Below are positions 44,678 through 55,683 of a DNA stretch of 64,000 nucleotides, piece after piece. The notes below the pieces were generated by a model. The model searched no databases. It was not told where the DNA came from and saw only the letters and a program-made list of their open reading frames with translations. This DNA comes from Dactylonectria macrodidyma. Its lineage: Eukaryota > Ascomycota > Sordariomycetes > Hypocreales > Nectriaceae. The stretch covers positions 1,116,001 to 1,180,000 of the forward strand of contig JAGMUV010000007.1 in assembly GCA_020744425.1 (NCBI GenBank), written 5' to 3'. Within the stretch, counting starts at the first letter, position 1; every line of letters begins with the position of its first letter. Both the position numbers and the translations under genes were made by a program.

Positions 44678-47554
44678 ATGGCTCCTCCTATGATACTCTT
44701 TATCGCTCTACATTTCTTCCATCTTGCACATTGTGAGCCCATTGTCAACTTTCCAATCAATTCCCAATTGCCGCCAGTGGCCAGAGTAGATGAGCCCTTC
44801 TCGTACACTTTCATGCCATACACTTTCAAATCCGACTCTGCAATCTCATACTCTCTAGGCGATGCTCCTAAATGGCTATCCATAAGTGGCAAAACCGGTC
44901 GACTCTATGGCACACCGACCAAAACCACCGTTCCTTCAGGTGACGTGGTGGGCCAGACAGTTGAAATTATTGCAGACGATGGATCTGGCTCCTCAACTCT
45001 TAACGCAACTCTTGTTGTCTCAAGAAATGAGTCACCGTCAATCAACATACCCTTCGCAGACCAGGCCGAAAACCTAGGCGATTTCTCAGCTCCCTCTTCA
45101 CTACTCTTCTACCCATCAACCAAATTCTCATTCTCGTTTGACTCAAAAACATTCAACCACCAACCCAATATAGTCAATTACTACGCCACCTCGAACGATA
45201 GCAGCCCTCTGCCATCATGGATAAAGTTTAATTCTAACACTTTGACCTTCAGTGGCAGAACTCCACCTTTCGAATCTCTTATTCAACCTCCACAGACATT
45301 CGGCTTCAAGTTGATCGCTTCAGATATCGTGGGCTTCTCGGCGGCATATGTTCCCTTCTACATCGCGGTAGGAAGCCACAAGTTGAGCTCCAGCAATCCC
45401 ATCATTATGATGAACGCCACTCGGGGCAAGAAGTTCAGCTATGACCGCTTGCGGGGTGAGATCAAACTTGACAAGAAGGCAGCTCAGCCGAGTGATGTCA
45501 TAGCGTCAACCAAAAATATGCCAAACTGGCTCTCCTTTGATAACCAAACATGGGCGATCGAGGGGACCCCAAAAACCAAGGAGGACCACTCAACAAACTT
45601 CACCATCAACTTCCGCGACTCATACTCAGACACTCTTAGTGTCCTTGCTATTGTCAACGTTGCTACACGACTGTTTAGGTCGACTATTAGCGACATCAGT
45701 TTGCGAGCCGGAAGAGGTGTTGATATCGACCTCAAACCATACTTTTGGGACCCGAGTGAGATCGACCTCAAAATGACCGTGAGTCCTGAAAAGGATTGGC
45801 TTGAGCTAGGTGGTTTCAACATCACCGGGAAACTTCCAAGGTCGGCAACGGGCAAGCTCAAGATCTCTCTCACGGCGACTTCCAAGACCACTCATCTGAA
45901 AGAGACGGCGAGTCTCAGGGTGAAGATTTTAGCCTCCACTCGAACAACCCAAACGACATCTTCGGCATCAAAAACACATGTCTCTAAAGCGTCTGCGTCT
46001 TTTGAGTCCACAAGCTCAAGTGAAGCCACGTCACCGGCTGATGAAGGTACAACGGAGAAACACCCTAGTGTATCTACTACCATGATCCTCCTTGCGACTA
46101 TTTTACCAATTCTTGCTGTCTGCTTCCTCATCATTCTGCTCATATTCTGTCTTGTCCGCCGACGACGAAAATCGCCCGCAAGCTATTTGTCAACCACATT
46201 CCGCAACAAGATTTCGGGCCCAGTCCTAGAGAGCCTACGTGTCAACGGAACCAATCCCGGGCTGGGTGGATCTGAAAAGAATAGAGATGGCGTTACAATG
46301 CGCACACCTCTCTATCGACCACCAAGAGAAGACTATTCGGAGGAGGAATCATCAAGTTCTCCCAGGGCGTCTTCCATCCCGGATGTCCTGCCAACTCCTG
46401 AAGTTCCCGCACGATTCATGGTGGAGGATTCAATGCGCCAAATTACAAGGACAGCCAGCATGCCAATAACAGGATCAAACACAGAGGGACGACAGTCATG
46501 GTACACAGTGGCGACGGCGACGGCGACGGCAACTGCTCGGAGGAGTGAGAACTCACTAAGTAGCCATGTTTCGGACACTACCTTCTCAGAGTCGACGCAT
46601 CAGTTGCTACCTCCACCGGCCTTCCTATCAGACTCGGGCAGTTCGTTCCGTAGCGGCCTTGATCTAGCAATACCATCGCTCGAGGACTTACCCAACATGA
46701 GGCACAGCGAAGTTGGAGCAATGCGCGCCGAACTCAGGCGGACACGAGACCCGTCCGGGTTCTACTCGTCTGCCCCAGACAGCTCGCTAGCCTTCTCATC
46801 CTCGCACCAATCTAGCCCACGACTGATGACAGGGGCCTTTAGCAGAAAACCATCGGGTATTAGTCTAGGCAAGCGGCCGGCAACCGTGGATGGAACGACG
46901 GCGGAAGGGACAACGCTTTTAGAAGAGGCAGCGGCAACCGTGCCCGAGATGAGGCGGCCAAGCCAAGTAAGATTGGCCAGCCAACAAAGGATGAACCGAC
47001 AACACAGCCGAGGGTTATGGTATGACACGGACGGGTCAAGCATGGGCAGAAGTTTTCGGTCTGAGCCGTCATTTGAATCAGTGGAAAACTGGCGAGTTCT
47101 CCCCAAGCGGCGAGAAAATGCCAGCGATGCTTATCGAAGGCTTGTGGAGACGGCACCATTTCATCCGGCACGACCAGGCACCGCCATGAGTGGACGAGAG
47201 GGAGCACAGCCAGGGGAGAGGGCGGCGAGCACCGAGCTAATGTCGCCAAGCCAGTGGGGAGACGCCAAGACAAGCATCCGCGGCTCAGGAGCATCATATC
47301 GATCGAGGTTGGGCAAGTCGGTGAGTCAAGAGTCTCAGTTGAGCGGGCAGCCACTGGAGCCTTCGATAAGCCGACATTCGCGAGTGAGAAGGGAAACAAT
47401 GCGTAAGTCGGGAAGTAGATACTCACGGCTGAACGTGGACACGCAGAGCAAGGCAATGAATAGGGCGTCCAGACGGAGTGAGAGGACTTCAGGACTGATA
47501 ATGGAAGAGTCCTTGAAGACTTCGGAAAGTGATCACTTCAAGGCCTTCTTGTAG
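44678..47554 (+). CDS. AXL2: Axl2-like axial budding pattern protein with cadherin-like domains
   Basis: A single exon encodes 958 residues with type I membrane topology. The signal peptide is MAPPMILFIALHFFHLAHC (1-19). Repeated dystroglycan-type cadherin-like (CADG) domains follow between ~22 and ~430: PFSYTF...LGDAPKWLSISGKTGRLYGTP, LPSWIKFNSNTLTFSGRTP and MPNWLSFDNQTWAIEGTP. The pattern W-L/I-x-x-x-x-x-x-x-F/I-x-G-x-P is the family mark. A Ser/Thr-rich stalk lies at ~430-465. The membrane segment is at ~468-494 (MILLATILPILAVCFLIILLIFCLV), followed by a basic stop-transfer and a ~460-residue Ser/Arg-rich cytoplasmic tail. Yeast Axl2 marks bud sites and interacts with septins and Cdc42 regulators. 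In moulds the homologue acts in septation or conidiation. An ALA/THR run (TATATATATA) sits in the tail. Confidence 0.88.
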   Translation: MAPPMILFIALHFFHLAHCEPIVNFPINSQLPPVARVDEPFSYTFMPYTFKSDSAISYSLGDAPKWLSISGKTGRLYGTPTKTTVPSGDVVGQTVEIIADDGSGSSTLNATLVVSRNESPSINIPFADQAENLGDFSAPSSLLFYPSTKFSFSFDSKTFNHQPNIVNYYATSNDSSPLPSWIKFNSNTLTFSGRTPPFESLIQPPQTFGFKLIASDIVGFSAAYVPFYIAVGSHKLSSSNPIIMMNATRGKKFSYDRLRGEIKLDKKAAQPSDVIASTKNMPNWLSFDNQTWAIEGTPKTKEDHSTNFTINFRDSYSDTLSVLAIVNVATRLFRSTISDISLRAGRGVDIDLKPYFWDPSEIDLKMTVSPEKDWLELGGFNITGKLPRSATGKLKISLTATSKTTHLKETASLRVKILASTRTTQTTSSASKTHVSKASASFESTSSSEATSPADEGTTEKHPSVSTTMILLATILPILAVCFLIILLIFCLVRRRRKSPASYLSTTFRNKISGPVLESLRVNGTNPGLGGSEKNRDGVTMRTPLYRPPREDYSEEESSSSPRASSIPDVLPTPEVPARFMVEDSMRQITRTASMPITGSNTEGRQSWYTVATATATATARRSENSLSSHVSDTTFSESTHQLLPPPAFLSDSGSSFRSGLDLAIPSLEDLPNMRHSEVGAMRAELRRTRDPSGFYSSAPDSSLAFSSSHQSSPRLMTGAFSRKPSGISLGKRPATVDGTTAEGTTLLEEAAATVPEMRRPSQVRLASQQRMNRQHSRGLWYDTDGSSMGRSFRSEPSFESVENWRVLPKRRENASDAYRRLVETAPFHPARPGTAMSGREGAQPGERAASTELMSPSQWGDAKTSIRGSGASYRSRLGKSVSQESQLSGQPLEPSISRHSRVRRETMRKSGSRYSRLNVDTQSKAMNRASRRSERTSGLIMEESLKTSESDHFKAFL
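46510..46530 (+). repeat. GGCGAC hexanucleotide microsatellite in coding sequence
   Basis: About three and a half copies of GGCGAC encode an alternating Ala-Thr run in the cytoplasmic tail of the Axl2-like protein. Confidence 0.75.
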
Positions 47555-47833
47555 AGTTGAGGGTGGGATGGGAGGAGTTAATAACCAGGACATACCTTGA
47601 TTCGGTTGGAGTGGCATTGGGCTGACTGTCTGATTTCCATTGTCTACCTTTGACGACACGCGACGATACCAGTGCATTTTTATCTATTCAGCAGGTCTTG
47701 CTTTTATTGTTCTATTGTTATAGGATATGAGCTAGGAAGGAATGACAGAAGTGGGTAGTAATTTGATACACGACAGTGATTTGTAGCTCCGTCCGAACAA
47801 GGTCCAGGTGTTTCTAATTTAAGTACTCAGCAG

Positions 47834-48400
47834 CTACCAAGGGGCAGCATATTCAGATCGCAGCAACTTAGGAAAAGGCTTCCAGTTGACAAAAAAAATA
47901 TAAGTAGACGAAGATTTCGTGCACCTAGAAGGAACATAATAATCCGAGGATTGACTGAACACCTGTAGGGTGCTATAAGAGCACCTTAGTAAAGCCCAGA
48001 TAATACTACAGGATAGTCCATTAGAGCTAAATATACAGTGAGATGGGTGAGCATTACGAATGCCGGATAGGTTAGTTGATCTCTTCTTGCTTTGACTAAG
48101 AAGTGGGCCATATTTTGCAAGATTGAGAACAAGGGATCCGACGCGTGGGAATTGCATCTGCAAAGCTCTATAGTCTAAAGAGGGGGGTTTCAGTGTTTCA
48201 ACCTGAGATTTAGTAGCAGAGAGCTGAGAAATGACGTCGCATACAGTCCCGTTTCGCGCGCCACCAATGGAAAATCCTCCTTCCACAATAAAGCACTCCC
48301 TGCCGCCTCTAGTGTCTGCTTGACACATCCGAGCAATTGCTCTTCTTCCAACCTTCAAATCATGAACGATACCATTTAAACAAGCGCCAAAGAGTATCAA
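47834..48400 (-). pseudogene. Uncertain ORF, possible gene remnant
   Basis: The frame is open for 188 codons but has no ATG at its head; the first in-frame start is TTG. The 5' third (GIVHDLKVGRRAIARMCQADTRGGREC and following) has a protein-like mix with paired Cys and Gly, while the rest looks like translated non-coding DNA. I do not recognise the family. It may be a decayed gene end or chance. Confidence 0.2.
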
Positions 48401-49920
48401 GCGGCTCGCGCGGCCAGGTTCAGCTTATGGCCTGAGTTAAGCTGTCCTGGACGTACGTTCTGTCTGCCGCCGGGCCGAGCAAATGCCAGCAGAGTGCTCG
48501 ATCGCACGCACTGATGGCCAAGCACAAGAGGCGAATCCTGCCCGCATGACCCAACACTGTACAGTCATTCATGCAGGAACCAGCATCAAGAAAAGTTGAA
48601 GGCGCTGGCTCGATACCAATTGCAGGCGAATGCTGACCTCTCTTTCTGGCCCAAGTCGAAAATCACTCTTGAGTCCAATTTTCTAAATAGGCTCCATTGG
48701 TACAACGCGGACTGAGAAAGCAGGCATCGAAACTCAGTTACACAAGGACTATCGAGGTAAATTTTTGCAATTTAATGCTTTTGTGTGGAATTGCTCGGAC
48801 GGTGAGTACCGGGTCAAACCGTCACCAGCAATATGCGTCAGCAACACCAAAAACACTCACCCCAACAACCGTACTTCCAACGTTCCCAAGCAGGGTATTC
48901 CAAAACCGTCTGGCGCACTTAAAGAACTCATTTCGAAGTCTGCAATGGAGAGTATATCCGGATAGTCAGGCTAGTGTAGCTTCGCGTCTCATGAAAACGA
49001 ACTGCGCGACCACGAGTGGCTTAAGATGGTTGGTTAGACATCGGAGTCCGAGGACGAGCTTAAAGACTAGCCACACAAACTCAAGTCTTCGTCTCATGTT
49101 TTCTCATGTTTTCAGATAGATCTAATAAGTGAATTGGTCCTCGAACAGTACTTCTAAACATATGGGGGTGAATTGAAGAGGCCAACTGGCTTTGAGAACT
49201 TCTTAGATAGACACATACCTAGGTAGGTAGGTATGAAAGAGAGGGGATCAGCCGGTCTATGATTACTCGTGCAGGTTCCTAAGGTAGATGGCGATAGACA
49301 GGTGAAATCGTTCAGACAGTCATGTGATTAGACCTAGATGCTGTGTGCGCTCTCGATGGCGATAGAGCATAGAAGGAACACTCTGCTTTGAGCAAGCCTT
49401 ACCCTTCTCGAGACGAAAACCACGGGATAAAATTAGAGCCGACCTAATAATCAAGCTAGTCCCGATAGTGATAAGAAGCTACCGAACAATCTTCAACACT
49501 TCTGACGCAGCCAAGATGCGGGAGTGGTGCAAATCCTCTACTAGCGACAAAAATTTCACCGCGAGATTACCTGCCAGGTCTGGCCTGATTCAGACGGAGT
49601 TGGTGGTCCGTTGATGGGCTGTCAATCCCAGCTGGGTACCTGCTGTAGGTAACAAAAAGGGCACGAGGAAGAGCAGTATGGAGGTAGAACTGGGTACGTA
49701 TTCGGCTCGGACTATTCACCAGGTCTGTTACTTTCCGGGCCTGTTTTGCGGGGAATACGTGTACCCTCCCAACGTGGGAGAACATGGGAGAACATGGGAC
49801 GAACCGACATGACGAACGCCCAGCTCGGCTCATTTCAAACTTGTTCGCGCATGTTTCTCTCTGGCTCTCCTTTTCTCTCCCCTAGGATTTCTTTTTTGCA
49901 TACCCGCCAACGCTCGTTAG

Positions 49921-49956
49921 TTCGCGCAGTGGTTCGCGCAGTGGTTCGCGCAGTGG
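49921..49956 (+). repeat. 12-bp triplicate tandem repeat
   Basis: Three perfect copies of TTCGCGCAGTGG stand side by side in non-coding DNA. Confidence 0.9.
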
Positions 49957-51393
49957 CTTACGATGCAGCGTGCATGGTCAACGACAGCAATTGTAGAGTT
50001 GGCGTCTCAAGGTAGAGCCGGGCCGGTCGCCGAGATGACGGGCACGCGACCAGCTCTAACTTCCGGCCCCGCGTCAAAGAGTGCGGGCACCTGGTATCCG
50101 GGTCACTAGGGTATCTGATAGAAGAAATAAGGTGGCTTTTCCTTCGGCCTTTGAAGCACAGAATTGGTGGCGACGACTCTTCCCCGTCGTCTTATCACTG
50201 GCACTTGACGAAATTTTTACGGGGGAATGCGGTGCCAGATCCTGTGATGCCGCTTTCTCTGGTGCTAATAATAAATGTCCCCAGGTACCATTCCCAAAGA
50301 GCACCCAACAACCTCCAGGAATCATTAGGCGCCAGCAGAAGGAGTGCAATTTTGCGTCCCCCCTCCTCTCTCTCACCTCTTCCCTTCTTATTCTAATTAT
50401 GTCTACGTAGTATCAGTTGGTCAGTCGACACACCCACCCTCGGTGCCTAGTTGAGGTTAGGGAACTTGTGCTCTTCTGGCTGACCTTTCCGCAACCTAAC
50501 CCATAAGTTAGATACGAAGTGCCAACCTCCGGCCATGGGTCAGACCAGAGCAGAGAATCATCAGTGCTGCAGTAGCCTATTTGCCCACTTGCCTACCTTA
50601 CCTAGTCTCGGCGGAGGCGATGTCTATCCATGGCGGACATGGATGATGAGGCGGTCCGCGTGCATTGAAGCGCTGCAAACTACCTTAGTGACTCGTCCAT
50701 TGACTGTGTCGCCGTACTAGGTAGGGGTAACGGTTCTAGGCTGCTAGCGCCTTAACGTGGGCGATACTCTACAGAACTCTTTGATGGGGATCGACTGCAG
50801 AGCACCTGCCGCTGTGCCCGAGTCTGCTAGTTGTGTACGGAGAATGTGCCCTAAGATGTACCTCTGTAGAGTAATCGAGGTAGCATGTGAGTGCCAATTG
50901 TTGGGAAAATGCAAACTGCCCAATCAAATATACAGGTTTCCTATGTATGCCGTGTACATTTTTTCTGGTTTATCTATCATGTTCAACATGCCAAAGATCT
51001 GACTGTAAACTCCATTCATCAACAAGCCCCTGTTGTCTCGACAAACCACCCACCGCAAAATGGCACAGGGCTAGCTGGGTGCCTACGCAGGCATGGCTCA
51101 CACACACAGGGCGGGTAGACAGGGCCAAAAAAAAGTCGAGTCGTACCCCGCTCCCTCCTGCTGACGAGTGACTTCATTTTGCGGGCATTGTTCTCGCTGG
51201 TTCTCTGGTTTCCCGGGTTCTTTTTTGCATTAGGAGGCGTTCCCATCTACCTAGGCAGGTAGCCTATCCCACTCAGATTGTCCACATCCCACCTAGCACA
51301 TCCACACTACGTAGCCTCCCTCCCACGCACCTAATTACGCGCCACACGCACCCACTGGCACCCGCACATACTCCCGCAGAGCCTTAATCCTCC

Positions 51394-51600
51394 CTCCAGC
51401 AACCTCCACAAGTACCTCCAACCCTCCAACAAACACTTTCTTCCCCCGGGCCTCTCTTTGTCCCGTGTCTTGGTGTGTTTTTTTTCCTCTTCCCTCCTCT
51501 TCCCTCCCTCTCGTCTATCTCCGTCGCCATCTCGCTACCTACCCCTCCCCCTCGATCCGCAACCCGCCAGCCCCTCCACCGGCGCAACCCTCTCAACCCG
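51394..51600 (+). promoter_or_regulatory. Pyrimidine-rich tract in the PP2C leader
   Basis: The plus strand is a long C/T-rich tract (for example TTTTTTTTCCTCTTCCCTCC at 51478-51497) ending about 80 bp before the start codon. Such tracts mark the core promoter or 5' leader of many highly expressed fungal genes. Confidence 0.4.
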
Positions 51601-51677
51601 CTCCAACCTTTCTCTTTCACAACGCGGTAGCTGACCTTGACACTTCCGCAACCAAGACCCATCACCAAACTCCAGCC

Positions 51678-53948
51678 ATGGGCCAGACACTCTCGGAGCC
51701 CGTTGTCGAAAAGGTGCGTACCTACGTCGTCCGATGCATCATCTGCTGCGTCGTCTACTGTGTCGTCTACTGTGCCGTCTTCCTCTCGTGTCCCTATCCG
51801 CCCGTTACTGCATCCCGTCTTTGCGCCGTTCTTGTCCTGGCCATTTGTGTACTGTTGCGAGAACCGTCGCCCATCCGCAAGCCCTCTCTCCACGCCTACG
51901 CCTGCGCCCACCTCAAGCCAATACAAGTACTCGACTCTTGCCAGCTCGCGCATCGTGCCTCCAAAGCCTGCGAGACGTGATTTCGATCTCCTCGCCGCTC
52001 CTCGTTCTCCTCGATTCCGCTCCTCGACGTCATTTTCGCCCTGCGCGCTTGCTCGACGCACTTTGCTCAACTTCCCCGCTCTGGTCTTCACGCTTGCTCC
52101 CTCCCCCCCGCTCACCCTCCGATGCATCCGCCAAACCTCACCTTCTCTGATGGTCCCGGCTGATTTTTTCTCTACCTCCTAGGCTTCGGAAAAGGGCGAG
52201 GATGAGCGACTCATTTACGGAGTCTCTGCCATGCAGGGCTGGCGCATTAGTATGGAGGACGCACACACAAACGTCCTCAATCTCGACCCCACCAAGACTC
52301 ACCCCGCGAAGCTGAGCTTCTTCGGTGTCTTCGATGGCCACGGTGGCGACAAGGTAGCATTGTTTACTGGCGAAAATATCCACAACATCATCTTCAAGCA
52401 GGATACATTCAAGGCTCGTGACTACGCCCAGGGCTTGAAGGACGGCTTCCTGGCGACCGACCGCGCCATTCTCAACGGTATGCGCCAACTGCTCACCTCA
52501 CCTGACCCTCCTCCCCACTCCCTGGCTGTCTTCGCGCTTTGCGCTGCCACCCTTGCGAGTCCCCGGCACTGACACACTTTTTCTCTCTCGCTTTTTAGAT
52601 CCCAAGTATGAGGAAGAAGTCTCGGGTTGCACTGCCTGTGTCAGCTTGATCGCTGGTAACAAGATCTATGTCGTCAGTTGCCGCCTTGTCCCTCCCCCAC
52701 GCCCGCCCCACCAAGCGGTCGAGGGGTCAAGTATCCCGCACGCACCATCCTAACTAAAACGAACAGGCCAACGCCGGCGACTCAAGAGGTGTGCTGGGTA
52801 TCAAGGGCCGGGCCAAACCCATGTCCCACGACCACAAGCCTCAAAACGAAAGTCTGTCGAATCCTGGGCTTCTGCCTAACCCAAGCCCGCTTGTGATTTT
52901 TGCCTATGCTGACCGGGTCCACCACGCTGTCTAGTCGAGAAGAACCGAATCACAGCTGCCGGTGGTTTTGTCGACTTCGGCCGAGTTAACGGAAACCTAG
53001 CCCTCTCGCGCGCCATTGGCGATTTCGAATTCAAGAAGAGCGCCGAGCTTTCCCCCGAAAACCAGATCGTCACCGCTTACCCCGATGTCGAGCAACACGA
53101 TCTCACCGACGAGGACGAGTTTCTGGTTCTTGCCTGCGACGGTAAGTGCAGAGAAACACCCTCAATCTGATATGTGCATTACTCATTGGAGCAGGTATCT
53201 GGGATTGCCAATCTTCCCAAGCCGTAGTCGAGTTTGTTCGACGCGGCATTGCTGCCAAGCAGGAGCTCGAGAAGATTTGCGAGAACATGATGGACAACTG
53301 CCTAGCGTCCAACTCAGAGACTGGTGGCGTTGGCTGTGACAACATGACCATGACCATCATTGGTTTCCTCAACGGCAAGACCAAGGAAGAGTGGTACGAC
53401 GAAATTGCCCGCCGAGTTGCCAACGGAGACGGCCCCTGCGCTCCTCCCGAATACGGTACGACCCCTTCCACCGTTCTCCCTCATGTGCGAAAGGCGTCAT
53501 CTCCTGGAGCCCGACCTCTATGCTGAAGAGACTCACTTCGTCCAATTCCGTGATACCACGTTAGGCTAACACGATCCGACCCTGTGTAGCCGAGTTCCGT
53601 GGTCCCGGAGTCCACCACAACTTTGAAGATAGCGATAGCGGCTACGAGATGGATGCTGAGAACAAAGGCCGGGCCTTCGGCGTTGGTGGGTACCGAGGCC
53701 GCATCATTTTCCTCGGCGATGGCACTGAGGTTCATACGGATTCAGATGATACAGAAATGTTCGACAACGACGACGAAGACAAGGATCTTGCGAGCCAAGT
53801 CTCCAAGACCGTGACGTCCCCCGACGCGACCGAGAAGCCCGCCGCCGCGGCCGAGACGAAACCCGAACCCGCGAAGGAGACCGAGGTGAAGCCCAAGGCT
53901 AAGGACGAGAAGAAAGAAGCGGCCGCCCAGGAGACTAAGAAGGATTAG
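51678..53948 (+). CDS. Protein phosphatase 2C (Ptc2/Ptc3 type)
   Basis: This is a Mg2+/Mn2+-dependent Ser/Thr phosphatase that in yeasts dampens MAP-kinase and DNA-damage signalling. Seven exons give 438 residues: 51678-51713, 52183-52477, 52599-52672, 52767-52851, 52935-53141, 53195-53455 and 53590-53948. Metal-binding motifs are MEDAH (37-38), VFDGHGG (63-67), AGDSRG (Asp 140), [12 protein letters not shown], and DGIWDC, recreated across an intron. The start [12 protein letters not shown] has Gly2, a possible N-myristoylation site. The first intron is long (469 nt). The donors of exons 3 and 4 are GTCAGT and GTCTGT rather than GTAAGT; they are accepted because the reading frame and conserved protein require them. 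The C-terminus is acidic, then Lys/Glu/Ala-rich. Confidence 0.92.
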
Positions 53949-55683
53949 GTGGTCCTTTTTAAAGGTGGTGGTCCGGTTGAACGTCGTTAACTGCTGGCCA
54001 TGTTCCCCAGACCCCATGGGGCACTAGGGTGTTCAAGGATTTCGGAGGGTGATGTCAGATATTCTCATACTAGGTCTTGCGTCTCAGAACTGTCGACGGA
54101 TTGGTGTCAAATCGGGATCGCGTGCGCGTACACGTGCGCACGTTCCCCCGACGAAGAGATCGAGGATGAGAGGATGCGTGAGGGGAGAGAGAAACCTCTT
54201 TGATATTTCACACTGGATCCCCTACCTGCGCACGCCCCCGAGACCGTTTTTCTCTCTCGTTCACTCGCGCGAATGTCGAATATACCCGTTATTTGCTTCA
54301 CTCACACATCCACAGCGAACCATTTACGTTTGTTTTCTCCTCGGCCTTGTTAGAATTGGAGGAGTATGCAGGAATACGAGAGCATGGGACATGGGGCAGC
54401 ATTATGGTGAGCGTCATGTCGTCTACAGTTCAGATAAGAGGTTTCGATTGGGCAAGAGGCAAGACGGAGCACATACAGGAACGGCAACAACATTTTTGGT
54501 CTTGTGGGTTTGCGTGGTGTATACAGGGAGGGATTTGTGCATCTTCGCGTCCTGTATTCTGTTGTTTTTGTCTCGTTTACCCTTTTCGCCTTTTATACCA
54601 ACTACCCTGCTACAAAGAACCACCGATTGAACGACGTGACAAGGAAGCTGAGCTTCGCAGCTACGTTGTGGCTGCCGGAGACGAACCGTCATGATAGATG
54701 GGGCGGATGTATAATGGCATCATAACTCTCTGAAGAAACAGTATCACACGGCTTTCTACCCAACGTTTGTCATTTACGACCTGTATGACTACATATGCCT
54801 CTCCCTTCCTTCCGCTAAGTTTGTCACGCAATTTTTTTGCCTTTCTGGAAGAAGAATTAACCTCTTAACTGTTTTTAAAACAATTTGTTCTTACGCTAGT
54901 AGAAATAAGACATTGTCGCAAAACTTTAGGTTTAGGGTAGTTAGGGTTGGTGATAGAGGACATTAAGATTCAGGTTAACGCTGAGACTAATCATACAATG
55001 TTTGAACTCGTTGATGAATATTGGTCCATTGTTTGATTAAAATACGTCACTGTATAATCCAGTGTGCCATTTGCATGTACTGTCATTTCGTGCCTCTTCT
55101 GTAATGCTTCGTCTATCATTTGCTCTGTACCCATTTTTTTCCTGTCCCTGGTTTACCGTGGTAATGGCCCGCTAATATACAAAAACTTTTGATGTGGTGA
55201 CGAGTGATGTGTGAGTTGTGAGGTGCGATAAAGATAGTTATATGTGTGTTCCGGCGATAAGGGTTTGATGTACAGGGGTGATACAGGGCATGGTACATGG
55301 AGGGAGATGCGTGTCCGTTGCGCAAGAGTAGATGGTACAATTGCGGCGATGGCTTCATTCAGAGGGACACTGGAGGCCTCTATCCGCAAAATTGAGTGTC
55401 TCCGAAGTGTCGTGAGGACGATGCGAGTTGAATGATAGTCAAAGGATCAAGTCAGGGCTGGATCAAGTCTCCACCGATGATGGTAATCCTGGTGCCATCT
55501 GCTTGATTAGTGTCGAAGCCTGATGCGTCGTCGACATGTTTTCCATTGCTGAGGGTTTTCCAATTTTAGAGTCTTCTGGTTACCCTAGATGGTAGTGCCT
55601 TGATTTTTTCTTTATGCTTGAAGGATTCTTGTTCTTTGTAGCACTGAGCCGTTTCGGCGTTGTCTCACGGTACAAGCGTGTCG
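53949..55683. other. Convergent intergenic region
   Basis: These 1.7 kb lie between the 3' ends of the PP2C and PPR genes. The part from 54720 to 55250 is AT-rich. Open frames at 54049-54694 show no protein character. No RNA gene or repeat was recognised. Confidence 0.55.

Larger units (their letters stand above)
47555..51677. other. Longest gene-free stretch near the centre right of the window
   Basis: In these 4.1 kb I find no gene that can be supported. A 188-codon frame on the minus strand (47834-48400) starts only at TTG and is discussed separately. Short tandem repeats occur at 49921-49956, and CCTAGG-centred motifs at 49214-49235 and 51247-51262. The last 280 bp are the pyrimidine-rich leader of the PP2C gene. 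Confidence 0.55.

Noticed and set aside
54049..54694. Overlapping plus-strand frames of 160-190 codons after the PP2C gene
   Set aside because: Located in the 3' UTR and downstream DNA; residues are random-like and two frames compete over the same bases.
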